From Thauera sp. K11 (GTDB taxonomy: Bacteria; Pseudomonadota; Gammaproteobacteria; Burkholderiales; Rhodocyclaceae): a stretch of 64,000 bases of DNA. Shown piece after piece: positions 1-8,812 of this stretch (within the stretch, counting starts at the first letter, position 1; each line of letters begins with the position of its first letter). Position numbers and translations under genes: made by a program. Under the pieces are notes generated by a model. It saw nothing but the letters and a program-made list of their open reading frames with translations. It did no database searches and had not been told where the DNA came from. Location: assembly GCF_002354895.1 (NCBI RefSeq), contig NZ_CP023439.1, positions 4,960,001-5,024,000 of the forward strand, written 5' to 3'.

Positions 1-956
1 TGGGCGCCGGCTGCTGGCTGCTCATCGAAGGGAGGTTTCCCGGTGGCGGCGGCATGATGATCGTGGCTTCCACCCTTGGGGTGCGGGTGCTGGCGCCGAT
101 CGTGCAGGTCATCGGCGCGTGGCGGCAGGTGGTCGATGCGCGCGACGCCTTCGCGCGCGTGGACCGGCTGCTGGCCGCCGTGCCGGCACCCGCGCCCGGC
201 ATGCCGCTGCCGCCGCCCAAGGGCTTGCTGACGGTGGAAGGCGTGGTCGCCGCGGCGCCTGGCGCGTCGCTGCCCATCCTGCGCGGGGTCGATTTCGGCG
301 TGCCGCCCGGCAAGGTGCTGGCGCTGATCGGGCCGGCCGCCTCGGGCAAGTCGACGCTGGCGAGGCTGCTGGTGGGCGTGTGGCCGGCCGCCAGCGGCAA
401 GGTCAGGCTGGACGGCGTCGACATCTTTCCGTGGAACAAGGCCGAACTGGGCCCGCACGTCGGCTACCTGCCGCAGGACGTGGAACTCTTCGACGGCACG
501 CTGGCCGAGAACATCGCCCGTTTCGGCGAGCCCGACCGCGAGGCGGTCAAGGCGGCGGCGCGCGCGGTCGGCGTCCATGGGCAGATCCTCGCGCTGCCCT
601 CGGGTTACGACAGCGGGATCGGCGACGAGGGCTGCATCCTGTCGGGCGGCATGCGCCAGCGCATCGGCCTGGCGCGGGCGATCTACGGCGAGCCGCGCCT
701 GGTCGTGCTCGACGAGCCGAACTCCAACCTCGACGAGGCGGGCGAGCAGGCGCTGCTGCAGACCCTGTTCGCACTGAAGGCGCGGGGCGCGACGGTCGTC
801 ATCATCACCCATCGCACCAGCGTGCTGCCCGCGGTCGATCTGGTGCTCGTGCTGCAGGACGGCCGCGTCAAGGCTTTCGGCCCGCGCGACGAGGTCCTCG
901 CCGGCCTGCAGCGCGCAGCCCCGCCCGCCGTGGCGCCGCGCCCGGTGACGGCATGA
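1..956 (+). CDS. Type I secretion ABC permease/ATPase, PrtD type (5' end outside window)
   Basis: This is the C-terminal part of an inner-membrane ABC exporter that powers type I protein secretion. The reading frame is open from base 3, so the start lies upstream and about 317 residues are visible. The nucleotide-binding domain is complete: Walker A GPAASGKST (nt about 330-356), signature LSGGMRQR (about 640-663), Walker B with catalytic Glu in VVLDEPNSNLD (about 700-730), and the switch His in ITHR. The end of the last membrane segments precedes it. It overlaps the next ABC gene by ATGA, so the two are translationally coupled. The two proteins are paralogues, which suggests a heterodimeric exporter (inference). 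Confidence 0.93.
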   Translation, partial: GAGCWLLIEGRFPGGGGMMIVASTLGVRVLAPIVQVIGAWRQVVDARDAFARVDRLLAAVPAPAPGMPLPPPKGLLTVEGVVAAAPGASLPILRGVDFGVPPGKVLALIGPAASGKSTLARLLVGVWPAASGKVRLDGVDIFPWNKAELGPHVGYLPQDVELFDGTLAENIARFGEPDREAVKAAARAVGVHGQILALPSGYDSGIGDEGCILSGGMRQRIGLARAIYGEPRLVVLDEPNSNLDEAGEQALLQTLFALKARGATVVIITHRTSVLPAVDLVLVLQDGRVKAFGPRDEVLAGLQRAAPPAVAPRPVTA

Positions 957-2683
957 AGACGCCTCCCTTCGTCCGGCAGAGCGCCCTGGGCGCGGCGCTG
1001 TGGGGGTTCCGGCGCGAGTTCGCCGTCTGCATGGCGTTCTCCGTGCTCGTCAACCTGCTGATGCTGACGCCCACGATCTACATGCTGCAGATCTACGACC
1101 GGGTGATGGTCAGCCGCAGCAGCCTCACGCTGGTCGCGGTGACGCTGGTCATGCTGTTCTGCTTCGCGGCGATGGCCTTCGCGGAATGGGCCCGTGCGCG
1201 GCTGCTGGTACGCCTGGGCGTGTGCTTCGACGCGCTGCTCGGCGTGCGCGTGTTCCAGGCCGGCTTCCGGTCCAGCCTGAACCACGGCGGGCGCAATCCG
1301 GCGCGCACCTTTTCCGATCTGACCAGCCTGCGCCAGTTCATGACCGGCAACGGCCTGTTCGCCTTCATGGACGCGCCGTGGACGCCGATCTACCTCGCCG
1401 TGCTGTTCATGCTGCATCCGATGCTGGGCGTGCTGGGCGTGGTGTTCGCGCTGCTGCTGGCCGGCCTCGCGTGGCTGTCGCACCGCCTCACGCAAAAGCC
1501 GGTCGAGGCCGCGCTCGAGGCGGGCTCGCAGGTGGGTGCGTTCGTGCATGGCAAGCTGCGCAATGCCGAGGCGATCGAGGCGATGGGCATGCTCGGCAAC
1601 CTCAGGCAGCGCTGGCAGGCCCGCCACCGGCGGCATCTGGCGCTGAACGCGCGGGCGGCCGACCTGGGCGCGAGGATGCTGGCGCTGACCAAATTTCTGC
1701 GCTACACGCTGCAGTCGCTCACCCTCGGCGCCGGCGCGCTGCTGGTGATCGAGGGCGAGCTGACCGCCGGGGCGATGATCGCCGCCAACGTGCTGATGGG
1801 GCGCGCGACGCAGCCGCTGGACCAGATGGTGGCGAACTGGAAGCCCTTCCTGGGTGCGCGCCGGGCCTTCCGCAGCCTCGATGCGCTGCTGGCCGGACAT
1901 CCGGCGCCGGCCCCCGGCATCGGTCCGGGGCACGATGCGCCGTCGGGGCGTGTGCGGATCGAGCACCTGACGGCCACCGCGCCGGGGCGCGCGCAGCCCA
2001 TCCTGAAGGATCTGAGCGCGGATTTCGGCCCAGGCGAGGTGATCGCCATCGTCGGCCCGTCGGGGTCGGGCAAGTCCACGCTGGCGCGCGCGCTGGTCGG
2101 CATCTGGCCGCATCGCGGCGGGCGCGTGCTGATCGACGGCGAGCCGATCGAGAACCGGGACCGCGAGGCGCTCGGCCCCCACATCGGCTACCTGCCGCAG
2201 GACATCGAACTCTTCGAAGGCAGCATCGCCGAGAACGTCGCGCGCTTCGGCGAACTGGACCCGGCCGGGGTGATCCGCGCCTGCGAGCGCGCCGGCGTGC
2301 ATGACATGATCCTGCGCTTCGCGCAGGGCTACGACACGCAGATCGGCGAGGCCGGCGGCACGCTGTCGGGCGGGCAGCGCCAGCGCCTCGGGCTGGCGCG
2401 GGCGCTGTATGGCGATCCGCGCATCGTCGTGCTCGACGAGCCCAATTCCAATCTCGACGACGTCGGCGAGGCCGCTCTGGGGCGCGCGGTGGAGGACCTG
2501 AAGCAGCAGGGCAGCACCGTCTTCCTGATCACGCACCGCCGCGGCATCGTCGGTTCCGCCGACCGCCTGCTGGTCATGGACGACGGCGCGATCACCCACG
2601 ACGGACCGCCCCGGCAGGTGCTCGCCGAACTGGCGGCCGGCACGCGCGCCGCGCCCGGCGGAGCAGTGCCGCAGCCGGCCTGA
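953..2683 (+). CDS. Type I secretion ABC permease/ATPase, PrtD type (second copy)
   Basis: A 576-residue ABC half-transporter of the PrtD/type I secretion class. The N-terminal half carries membrane segments (for example around residues 20-55, 65-80, 140-185 and 255-285). The ATPase domain follows, with Walker A GPSGSGKST at about 368-376, signature LSGGQRQRLGLARA, Walker B IVVLDEPNSNLD and the His switch in ITHRRG. All catalytic residues are present, as in the gene before it, so neither site looks degenerate. The start at 953 is set by the ATGA overlap with the upstream gene. The adaptor and outer-membrane channel genes follow in the same orientation. No secreted RTX substrate is visible in the window. 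Confidence 0.95.
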   Translation: MKTPPFVRQSALGAALWGFRREFAVCMAFSVLVNLLMLTPTIYMLQIYDRVMVSRSSLTLVAVTLVMLFCFAAMAFAEWARARLLVRLGVCFDALLGVRVFQAGFRSSLNHGGRNPARTFSDLTSLRQFMTGNGLFAFMDAPWTPIYLAVLFMLHPMLGVLGVVFALLLAGLAWLSHRLTQKPVEAALEAGSQVGAFVHGKLRNAEAIEAMGMLGNLRQRWQARHRRHLALNARAADLGARMLALTKFLRYTLQSLTLGAGALLVIEGELTAGAMIAANVLMGRATQPLDQMVANWKPFLGARRAFRSLDALLAGHPAPAPGIGPGHDAPSGRVRIEHLTATAPGRAQPILKDLSADFGPGEVIAIVGPSGSGKSTLARALVGIWPHRGGRVLIDGEPIENRDREALGPHIGYLPQDIELFEGSIAENVARFGELDPAGVIRACERAGVHDMILRFAQGYDTQIGEAGGTLSGGQRQRLGLARALYGDPRIVVLDEPNSNLDDVGEAALGRAVEDLKQQGSTVFLITHRRGIVGSADRLLVMDDGAITHDGPPRQVLAELAAGTRAAPGGAVPQPA

Positions 2684-2722
2684 GCAGACCCTTTTTCGCA
2701 GTCCGTCTTACGGAAGTTCCAC

Positions 2723-4096
2723 ATGGCGATTCGCAAGCTGATCCCCGGCCGTGACGCGGCCGGTGCCGGACCCTCCTCCACGGGCGCGGTGCCCGACGCC
2801 GATCCCGCCTTGCCGCTCGACACCGGCCATCCGGCGCGGCTGGGCATGTGGGTGCTCGGCCTGGGCTTCGGCGGCTTCCTGCTGTGGGCGGCGCTCGCTC
2901 CGCTCGACGAGGGCGTGCCGACCGCCGGCATGGTCGCGATCGATACCAAGCGCAAGGCGGTGCAGCACCTGTCGGGCGGCATCGTCACCGAGGTCTTCGT
3001 CAAGGAAGGCCAGTTCGTGCGCGGCGGCGATCCGCTGCTGCGCATCGACAGCGCGGTGGCGCTGGCGAACTACGAGTCGATCCGCCAGCACTACCTGACC
3101 CTGCGCGCGATGGAAGGCCGGCTGATGGCGGAGCAGGCCGGCCGGGCGGAGATCGTCTTCCACCCCGACCTGCAGCAGGCCGCCGCGGATCCGGTGATCC
3201 GGCAGACCACGGACAACCAGCAAAGCCTCTTCGTCGCGCGGCGTAGCGCCCTGCAGGCGGAAATCGACGCGATCCGCGAGGGCATACGGGGCGAAGAGGC
3301 CGCCATCCGCGGCTACGAGGGCATGCTGGCGGCGCGCCGCACCCAGCTCGAACTGCTGCAGGACGAACTGGAGGGCCTGCGCGAACTGGTGCAGGAGGGC
3401 TATGCGCCGCGCAACAAGCAGCTCGAGGTGCAGCGGCTGGCGGCCGAGGCGGCCGGTTCGGTGGCCGACCTGCAGGGCAACATCCAGCGCGCGCGCCGCT
3501 CGATCGCCGAGATGAAGCTGCGCACCGTGCAGCGCACGCAGGAATACCGCAAGGAAGTGGATGCGCAGCTCGCCGAGATCCGCCGCGAGGTGCAGGCCGA
3601 CGCCGAGAAGCTGAAGGCCGCCGGTGACGAACTGGCGCGCACGACGATACGCTCGCCGGCCGAGGGGCAGGTCGTCGGTCTGGTGGCGCAGACGGTGGGC
3701 GGCGTCATCGCCCCGGGGCAGAAGCTGATGGACGTGGTGCCGCAGGACGAGGCCCTGCTGCTCGAGACGAAGGTGCCGCCGCACATGATCGACCGCGTGC
3801 AGCCGGGCATGGAGACCGACGTCCGCTTCGCGTCCTTCGCGCATTCGCCGGCGCTGGTGGTGCAGGGCAGGGTGGATTCGGTGTCGTCCGATCTCGTCGC
3901 CGATCCGGAGACCAGGCTGTCCTACTACCTGGCGCGCATCTCGCTGACGCCGCAGGGCATGAAGGAACTCGGCGACCGCCAGATGCAGGCCGGAATGCCT
4001 GCCGAGGTGGTGATCCGCACCGGGGAGCGCACCGTGCTCGCCTACCTGCTGCATCCGCTGCTCAAGCGCATGGCCGCGTCGATGAAGGAGGAGTGA
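2723..4096 (+). CDS. Type I secretion membrane fusion protein (HlyD/PrtE family)
   Basis: The periplasmic adaptor of 457 residues joins the ABC exporter to the TolC-type channel. A short cytoplasmic N-terminus is followed by one membrane helix (about residues 41-58, LGMWVLGLGFGGFLLWAAL). Then come a biotinyl-lipoyl half (ending GQFVRGGDPLLRID), a long alpha-helical hairpin (about 120-300, rich in Q/E/R heptads) and the second lipoyl half with beta-barrel (IRSPAEGQVVGL onward). It lies 39 bp after the second ATPase and 3 bp before the channel gene, so it is the third gene of one operon. Confidence 0.95.
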   Translation: MAIRKLIPGRDAAGAGPSSTGAVPDADPALPLDTGHPARLGMWVLGLGFGGFLLWAALAPLDEGVPTAGMVAIDTKRKAVQHLSGGIVTEVFVKEGQFVRGGDPLLRIDSAVALANYESIRQHYLTLRAMEGRLMAEQAGRAEIVFHPDLQQAAADPVIRQTTDNQQSLFVARRSALQAEIDAIREGIRGEEAAIRGYEGMLAARRTQLELLQDELEGLRELVQEGYAPRNKQLEVQRLAAEAAGSVADLQGNIQRARRSIAEMKLRTVQRTQEYRKEVDAQLAEIRREVQADAEKLKAAGDELARTTIRSPAEGQVVGLVAQTVGGVIAPGQKLMDVVPQDEALLLETKVPPHMIDRVQPGMETDVRFASFAHSPALVVQGRVDSVSSDLVADPETRLSYYLARISLTPQGMKELGDRQMQAGMPAEVVIRTGERTVLAYLLHPLLKRMAASMKEE

Positions 4097-4099
4097 GCC

Positions 4100-5497
4100 A
4101 TGCGGGGGACGGCACATTCCGCGCTTTCGCGCGGCGCGGCGTGGCGGGCCGCCGCCGCGGCCCTCGGCCTGGCAGCGCTGCTGCCGGCGCCGCCGGCCGC
4201 AGCGCTCGACCTGCTCGACAGCTACCGGCTGGCCCTGCAGAACGACGCCCGCCACCAGGCGTCGCGCGCGCAGGCCGCGGCCAGCCGCGAGGCCGTGCCG
4301 CAGGCCCGCGCCCAGTTGCTGCCCAGCGTTTCGGCGAGCCTGACGCGCAGCAGGAACAGCACCGAGCGCGAGGCGCCCGACGTCTTCGGCCGCACGGCCA
4401 CCGACAGCTTCGACTACGTCAGCAGCAACTACGCGCTGACGCTGCGCCAGCCGGTGCTGCGCATGTACGGCTTCGCGCAGTACCGGCAGGCGCGGCACCA
4501 GGTGGAAGGGGCGGAGGCGACGCTGGACCGCAGCCTGCAGGACCTGCTGGTGCGCCTGGCCGGCGCCTATTTCGACGCGCTGCTGGCGCAGGACCAGCAT
4601 GCGCTGGTGATCGCGCAGAAGGAAGCCTACGCCGCCCAGCTCGAAGCATCGAAGCGCGCCTTCGCCGCCGGGCAGGGCACGCGCACCGACATCGACGACG
4701 CGCAGGCGCGCTACGACCTCACGCTGGCGCAGGAACTCGAAGCCAGCCAGAACCTGGGCTACACGCGGCGGCAACTGCAGACCATCATCGATCGGCCGGT
4801 CGATGCGCTCGCCGCGCTCGATCCGGCGCGCATGGAGCTGCAGCCGCCGCAGCCGGCCGACGCGGAAGAATGGATCGCGCGCGGCGAAGAGGTGAATCCG
4901 GAACTGCGCGCGCTGCGCGCCGACATCGAGGTCGCGCGGCAGGAACTCGACAAGGCGCGCGCCGGGCACTACCCCACGGTCGATCTGGTCGCCCAGCGCA
5001 GCAGGAGCGAGAGCGAGAACAACGTGTCGATCGACACGCGCTACCTGACCACGCTGGTCGGCGTGCAGGTCAACGTGCCGCTCTTCGCCGGCGGCTACAC
5101 GGTGTCGCAGACCCGCCAGGCCCTGGCCGGCATCGAGCGCGCCGAGCAGCAGTACGAGGCCCGCCGGCGCGAGGTCGGGCAGGAGATCCGCAAGGAGTTT
5201 CAGAACGTCGCCGAGGGGGTGCTGCGGGTGCGCGCGCTGGAGCAGGCCGAGCGCTCCGCCGGGCAGGCGGTGTTTTCCAACCAGAAGGGCTTCCAGGCCG
5301 GCACGCGCAGCCGCATCGACATCCTCGACGCGCAGCAGCAGCGCGTGAGCGTCAAGCGCGACCTGGCGGTGGCGAGGTATCGCTACATCGTCTCCCGCCT
5401 GCGCCTGCAGAGCCTGGTGGGGACGCTGGACGAGCCCGGCATCGAGGCCGTCAACGCCTGGCTGGCGCCGCCGGCCGGGCGCGCGCCGGAAAACTGA
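4100..5497 (+). CDS. TolC-family outer membrane efflux/secretion protein
   Basis: A 465-residue outer-membrane channel that completes the type I secretion system. A signal peptide of about 34 residues ends in a run of Ala/Pro (LLPAPPAAA) before LDLLDSYRLALQNDARHQ, the usual start of mature TolC-like proteins. Two repeats of the OEP family follow, with long helices and the typical endings (YPTVDLVAQRS, VPLFAGGYTV, RSRIDILDAQQQ). A strong GGAG ribosome-binding site (AAGGAGGAG) precedes the ATG, 3 bp after the adaptor gene. Confidence 0.95.
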   Translation: MRGTAHSALSRGAAWRAAAAALGLAALLPAPPAAALDLLDSYRLALQNDARHQASRAQAAASREAVPQARAQLLPSVSASLTRSRNSTEREAPDVFGRTATDSFDYVSSNYALTLRQPVLRMYGFAQYRQARHQVEGAEATLDRSLQDLLVRLAGAYFDALLAQDQHALVIAQKEAYAAQLEASKRAFAAGQGTRTDIDDAQARYDLTLAQELEASQNLGYTRRQLQTIIDRPVDALAALDPARMELQPPQPADAEEWIARGEEVNPELRALRADIEVARQELDKARAGHYPTVDLVAQRSRSESENNVSIDTRYLTTLVGVQVNVPLFAGGYTVSQTRQALAGIERAEQQYEARRREVGQEIRKEFQNVAEGVLRVRALEQAERSAGQAVFSNQKGFQAGTRSRIDILDAQQQRVSVKRDLAVARYRYIVSRLRLQSLVGTLDEPGIEAVNAWLAPPAGRAPEN

Positions 5498-5640
5498 ATC
5501 CGGCGGCGCGGGCCGTGCCGGAGGGGCGCCCGTCGCGGCGGCCGCGAACCGGCCTCCTTGCGCCTGCCGCGGCTGCTGCTATACCGGGAGCACAGGCGGA
5601 AATCGCAAACGCATTTCCCGGCGCATCCGAGGAGGCCCGC

Positions 5641-6465
5641 ATGAGCACGTCCCGCATCTATCTCCCCACCGATACCTGGGAGCCGGGGCTGTTTCCGGCG
5701 ATGCTGGCGATCGGGGATTCCTGGTTCTGGTATCCGCGCAACAACGTGCTGCAGGCGCTGGTCGAACACAAGCGGCTCAAGGACCCGTACCGCATCGTCC
5801 AGATGCTGGGCTACAACGGCGCCAAGCTGGAGGAATACGTGTTCGGGCGCCATGCGAAGCAGCTCGAGAAGCATCTGTCGGCCGGCTTTCGTGGCGTCTA
5901 TTCGGCGATCCTGGTCAGCGGCGCGGGCAACGACGCGGTCGACTACCGGCTTGCGCTCAAGCGCAACTGCAGCGGCATGGAAACGGCCGAGGAATGCATC
6001 GACGAGGACACGATGGCGGTCTTCATCGGCAAGCTGTCGGCGGCGCTGAGTGCGCTGCTGCAGCGCATCGCCGACGCCTACGCCGGCGGTCCGGTCCAGC
6101 GCCCGGACATCTTCCTGCACAGCTACGACTACCCCGTCCCCGACGGCCGCGGCTTCAAGCTCGCCGACCTGAAGATCACCGGCCCATGGCTGCGGCCGGC
6201 GATGGAGGTGCGGCGTGTCGACGGGGAGATGGCGCTGCGCCGGGCGATCTGCCGCATCCTGATCGACCGCCTGGCGAAGATGTACGAGGGTTTCGCCGCG
6301 ACCCACGAGCGCGTGTATTTCATCCGCTCCGCCGGATGCCTCGTTTCGGCGAACCACGAGAAGGACTGGGACAACGAACTGCACCCCACGCAGGCGGGTT
6401 TCGGGCAAGTGGTCGACAAGTGCTGGATTCCGGTGCTGGCGCGGCACGGCTACGCGAAGTCCTGA
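5641..6465 (+). CDS. SGNH/GDSL-family hydrolase
   Basis: A 274-residue protein with the SGNH hydrolase blocks: GDS at residues 25-27 (nucleophile Ser27, in LAIGDSWFWYP), a GxND block at about 96-100 (GAGND) and a C-terminal DNELHPTQAGF containing the catalytic His. Members cleave esters such as acetyl groups or lipids; the substrate here is unknown. No signal peptide is evident, so it may act in the cytoplasm or leave by another route. The start is set by a strong GAGGAGG site 7 bp before the ATG. It lies 143 bp after the secretion channel gene, and it has no glycine-rich RTX repeats that would mark it as the secreted substrate. Confidence 0.8.
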   Translation: MSTSRIYLPTDTWEPGLFPAMLAIGDSWFWYPRNNVLQALVEHKRLKDPYRIVQMLGYNGAKLEEYVFGRHAKQLEKHLSAGFRGVYSAILVSGAGNDAVDYRLALKRNCSGMETAEECIDEDTMAVFIGKLSAALSALLQRIADAYAGGPVQRPDIFLHSYDYPVPDGRGFKLADLKITGPWLRPAMEVRRVDGEMALRRAICRILIDRLAKMYEGFAATHERVYFIRSAGCLVSANHEKDWDNELHPTQAGFGQVVDKCWIPVLARHGYAKS

Positions 6466-6599
6466 GTGCTGCAGGACGCCCCCGCGGCACGGGCCGGCAG
6501 CGCCGGCGTGCCGGTTCCGGCGGCTTGCGGGACGGGGCCGGGCGCCGCACACTGGGCGAGGCGTGCAGCACACGCCGCATCACTCCTTTGCCCGCCCGC

Positions 6600-8276
6600 A
6601 TGCCCTTCATCCTCGGCGTTTCCGCCTTCCGCCCCGATTCCGCCGCCTGCCTGGTCCGTGACGGCATCGTCGTCGCTGCCGCCGAGGAAGAGCGCTTTCG
6701 CCGCATCAAGCACTGGGCCGGCTTCCCGCGCGAGGCGATCCGCTACTGCCTCGCCGAAGCCGGCATGGCGCCGGCGGATCTGGCGCAGGTGGCGGTCGCG
6801 GTGGAACCGCGGGCCGCGCCGGACATGCTGCGCGAACTGCGTTCCGGTCTGGCCGGCGAACCGGCCGCCGCGAGGGGCGACGCACGCGCCGTGCCCGAAG
6901 TGGTCGGCATCGCGCTCCAGGATGCGCAACTGGCGGCCGCCTTCCTGGCGTCGCCGTTCCCCGAAGCGGTGGTGTTGTCGGTGGCAGGCGCCGCGCCCGG
7001 CGCGCGCACCGTCTGGGGCGTCGGCAGCGGCACCCGTATCGAGCTTCACGGCGGGCAGGATCATCCCGATGCCCTGGGGCTTTTCTACCGCATGCTGACG
7101 CGGCACATCGGGTTTCCCGGCGAAGGCGACGAATACAAGGTGATGGGTCTGGCACCCTACGGCAGCGAAGCCCTCGTGCCGCTGTTGCGCCGCCTCGTCG
7201 GGTTGCGGCCGGACGGCGGCTTCCGGCTCGATCCGGCCTTGCTCGGCGACGGCTGTGCGCTCGAAGCCCTGCTCGGCCCCGCGCGCCGGCCGGGGGAGCC
7301 GCTGGCGCCGCGCCACTTCGACATCGCCCGCGCCACCCAGGCGATCTACGAGGAAACCCTGTTCCATCTGCTCGATGCGCTGCACGCGCGCCATGGCCTG
7401 GACGCACTGGCGCTGGGTGGCGACGGCGGGCTGAATTCGGCGGCGAACGGCCGCATCCGCCTGCGCACGCCGTTTCGCCGCGTGCATGTGCCGCCGGCGC
7501 CGGGCGATGCCGGCCTGGCGATCGGCGCCGCGCTCCTGGCCTGGCATCGCGCCTGCCCGCATGGCGATGCTCCGCGTGCGCCCGCGCTCCTGGATGCCGG
7601 CCTCGGCCCCGCCTTCGGCGACGAGGCCATCGGCCGCGTCCTGGATGCCGCCGCGGCGCAACTCGCGGCGGCGGGCTGCACGCTGGAACGCATCGCCGAC
7701 GCCGGCGAACTGGTCCGGCGTACCGCCGCCGACATCGCCGCGGGCAGGGTGGTGGGCTGGTTCCAGGGGCGCATGGAGTGGGGACCGCGTGCGCTCGGCA
7801 ACCGCAGCATCCTCGGCGATCCGCGGCGGGCGGACATGAAGGACGTGCTCAACCTCAAGATCAAGCGCCGCGAATCCTTCCGCCCGTTCGCGCCGTCGGT
7901 GCTGCGCGAGGCGGTTGCCGCATGGTTCGAGCAGGATGGCGACGTGCCCTTCATGTCGCAGGTGTTCCGTATCCGCGCCGAGCGCCGGCCGCAGGTGCCG
8001 GCGGTGACGCACGTGGATGGCTCGGGGCGGCTGCAGACGGTGGAAGAGCGCGCGAACCCGCTGTACTACCGCCTGATCCGCGCCTTTTGCGACATCACCG
8101 GCGTGCCCATGGTGCTCAACACGTCGTTCAACGAAAACGAGCCGGTGGTCTGCCGGCCGGAAGAGGCGCTGGCGTGCTTCCTGCGCACCGACATGGACGT
8201 GCTGGCGATGGGCGGCTGGGTGGTGCGGCGCAGCAGCAGCTCTTCACTCCCGGGTTTCGCCGGCGGCGCCGGCTGA
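6600..8276 (+). CDS. Carbamoyltransferase homologue (NodU/CmcH/TobZ family) with altered N-terminal metal site
   Basis: A 558-residue member of the O-carbamoyltransferase family, which moves carbamoyl from carbamoyl phosphate via carbamoyl-AMP to a hydroxyl of a sugar or antibiotic. The C-terminal YrdC-like part is well conserved (GRMEWGPRALGNRSILGDPR at about 391-410; NTSFNENEPVVCRPEEAL near the end), as is GDEYKVMGLAPYG in the middle. The N-terminal Kae1-like part departs from the family. The usual HDSAA reads PDSAA, the usual HHxxH before AxAF reads LQDAQ, and the following DG reads AG. These are residues I associate with metal and acceptor binding. It lies 134 bp after the SGNH hydrolase and overlaps the convergent DUF454 gene by 33 bp. 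Confidence 0.82.
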   Translation: MPFILGVSAFRPDSAACLVRDGIVVAAAEEERFRRIKHWAGFPREAIRYCLAEAGMAPADLAQVAVAVEPRAAPDMLRELRSGLAGEPAAARGDARAVPEVVGIALQDAQLAAAFLASPFPEAVVLSVAGAAPGARTVWGVGSGTRIELHGGQDHPDALGLFYRMLTRHIGFPGEGDEYKVMGLAPYGSEALVPLLRRLVGLRPDGGFRLDPALLGDGCALEALLGPARRPGEPLAPRHFDIARATQAIYEETLFHLLDALHARHGLDALALGGDGGLNSAANGRIRLRTPFRRVHVPPAPGDAGLAIGAALLAWHRACPHGDAPRAPALLDAGLGPAFGDEAIGRVLDAAAAQLAAAGCTLERIADAGELVRRTAADIAAGRVVGWFQGRMEWGPRALGNRSILGDPRRADMKDVLNLKIKRRESFRPFAPSVLREAVAAWFEQDGDVPFMSQVFRIRAERRPQVPAVTHVDGSGRLQTVEERANPLYYRLIRAFCDITGVPMVLNTSFNENEPVVCRPEEALACFLRTDMDVLAMGGWVVRRSSSSSLPGFAGGAG

Positions 8277-8645
8277 CCGCGCCGCGCCGGGCGCGCGCAC
8301 CGGCACGCGCCACAGGAAGAAAGTCAGCACGGCGGCGATGCACAGCAGCATGAGGCGGTGCCAGGTCGCGGGCACGATCAGCATCGACACGCCGAAGGAG
8401 ACGAACATCAGCCCGAAGGCCCAGGGCTTGACCCCCGGCGGCATGCTGCGATGCTCTTCCCATTCGCGCACGATCGGTCCGGCGATGCGGTGCGCGAGCA
8501 GGCGGCGGTGGAAACGTTCCGAGCCGCGGGCGAAGCAGGCCGCCGCCAGCAGCACGAAAGGCGTGGTCGGCAGCAGCGGCAGGACCACGCCGAGCGCGCC
8601 CAGAAGCAGGGCGATGCAGCCCAGCCACAGGAAGGCGATGCGCAT
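8244..8645 (-). CDS. DUF454 (YbaN-type) inner membrane protein
   Basis: A 133-residue small membrane protein of the DUF454/YbaN family. The hallmark N-terminal stretch (LGALGVVLPLLPTTPFVLLA) is present at about residues 13-32, followed by CFARGSERFHRRLLAH. Two further hydrophobic segments lie near 75-110 (FGLMFVSFGVSMLIV and LMLLCIAAVLTFFLW). The function is unknown in the family. The ATG at 8645 gives the usual family length; a GTG at 8672 would add nine residues. Its 3' end overlaps the end of the carbamoyltransferase on the other strand. Confidence 0.85.
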   Translation of the reverse strand: MRIAFLWLGCIALLLGALGVVLPLLPTTPFVLLAAACFARGSERFHRRLLAHRIAGPIVREWEEHRSMPPGVKPWAFGLMFVSFGVSMLIVPATWHRLMLLCIAAVLTFFLWRVPVRAPGAARSAGAAGETRE

Positions 8646-8812
8646 CAGGCGGGAGTTGTGCAGTTTCGACACGATGGCCGGGCGGTGTGCGGGTGGCGGG
8701 AATTGTTCGCGATGTCGCACGGCGATGCAATGGCGCCGGCTGTCGCCCCTTTCATGCGATGGTGTCGTCTGCCATTGACGCCGGTCCGGCCGCCCGCCTG
8801 CACGGGCCGGGC

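Noticed and set aside
683..4969. Long minus-strand open frames (638 and 753 codons) across the secretion operon
   Set aside because: They are antisense to well-supported T1SS, HlyD and TolC genes, are low-complexity in composition, and have no ribosome-binding site.
5641..6465. SGNH hydrolase as the type I secretion substrate
   Set aside because: It has no nonapeptide glycine/aspartate repeats and no recognisable C-terminal secretion signal.
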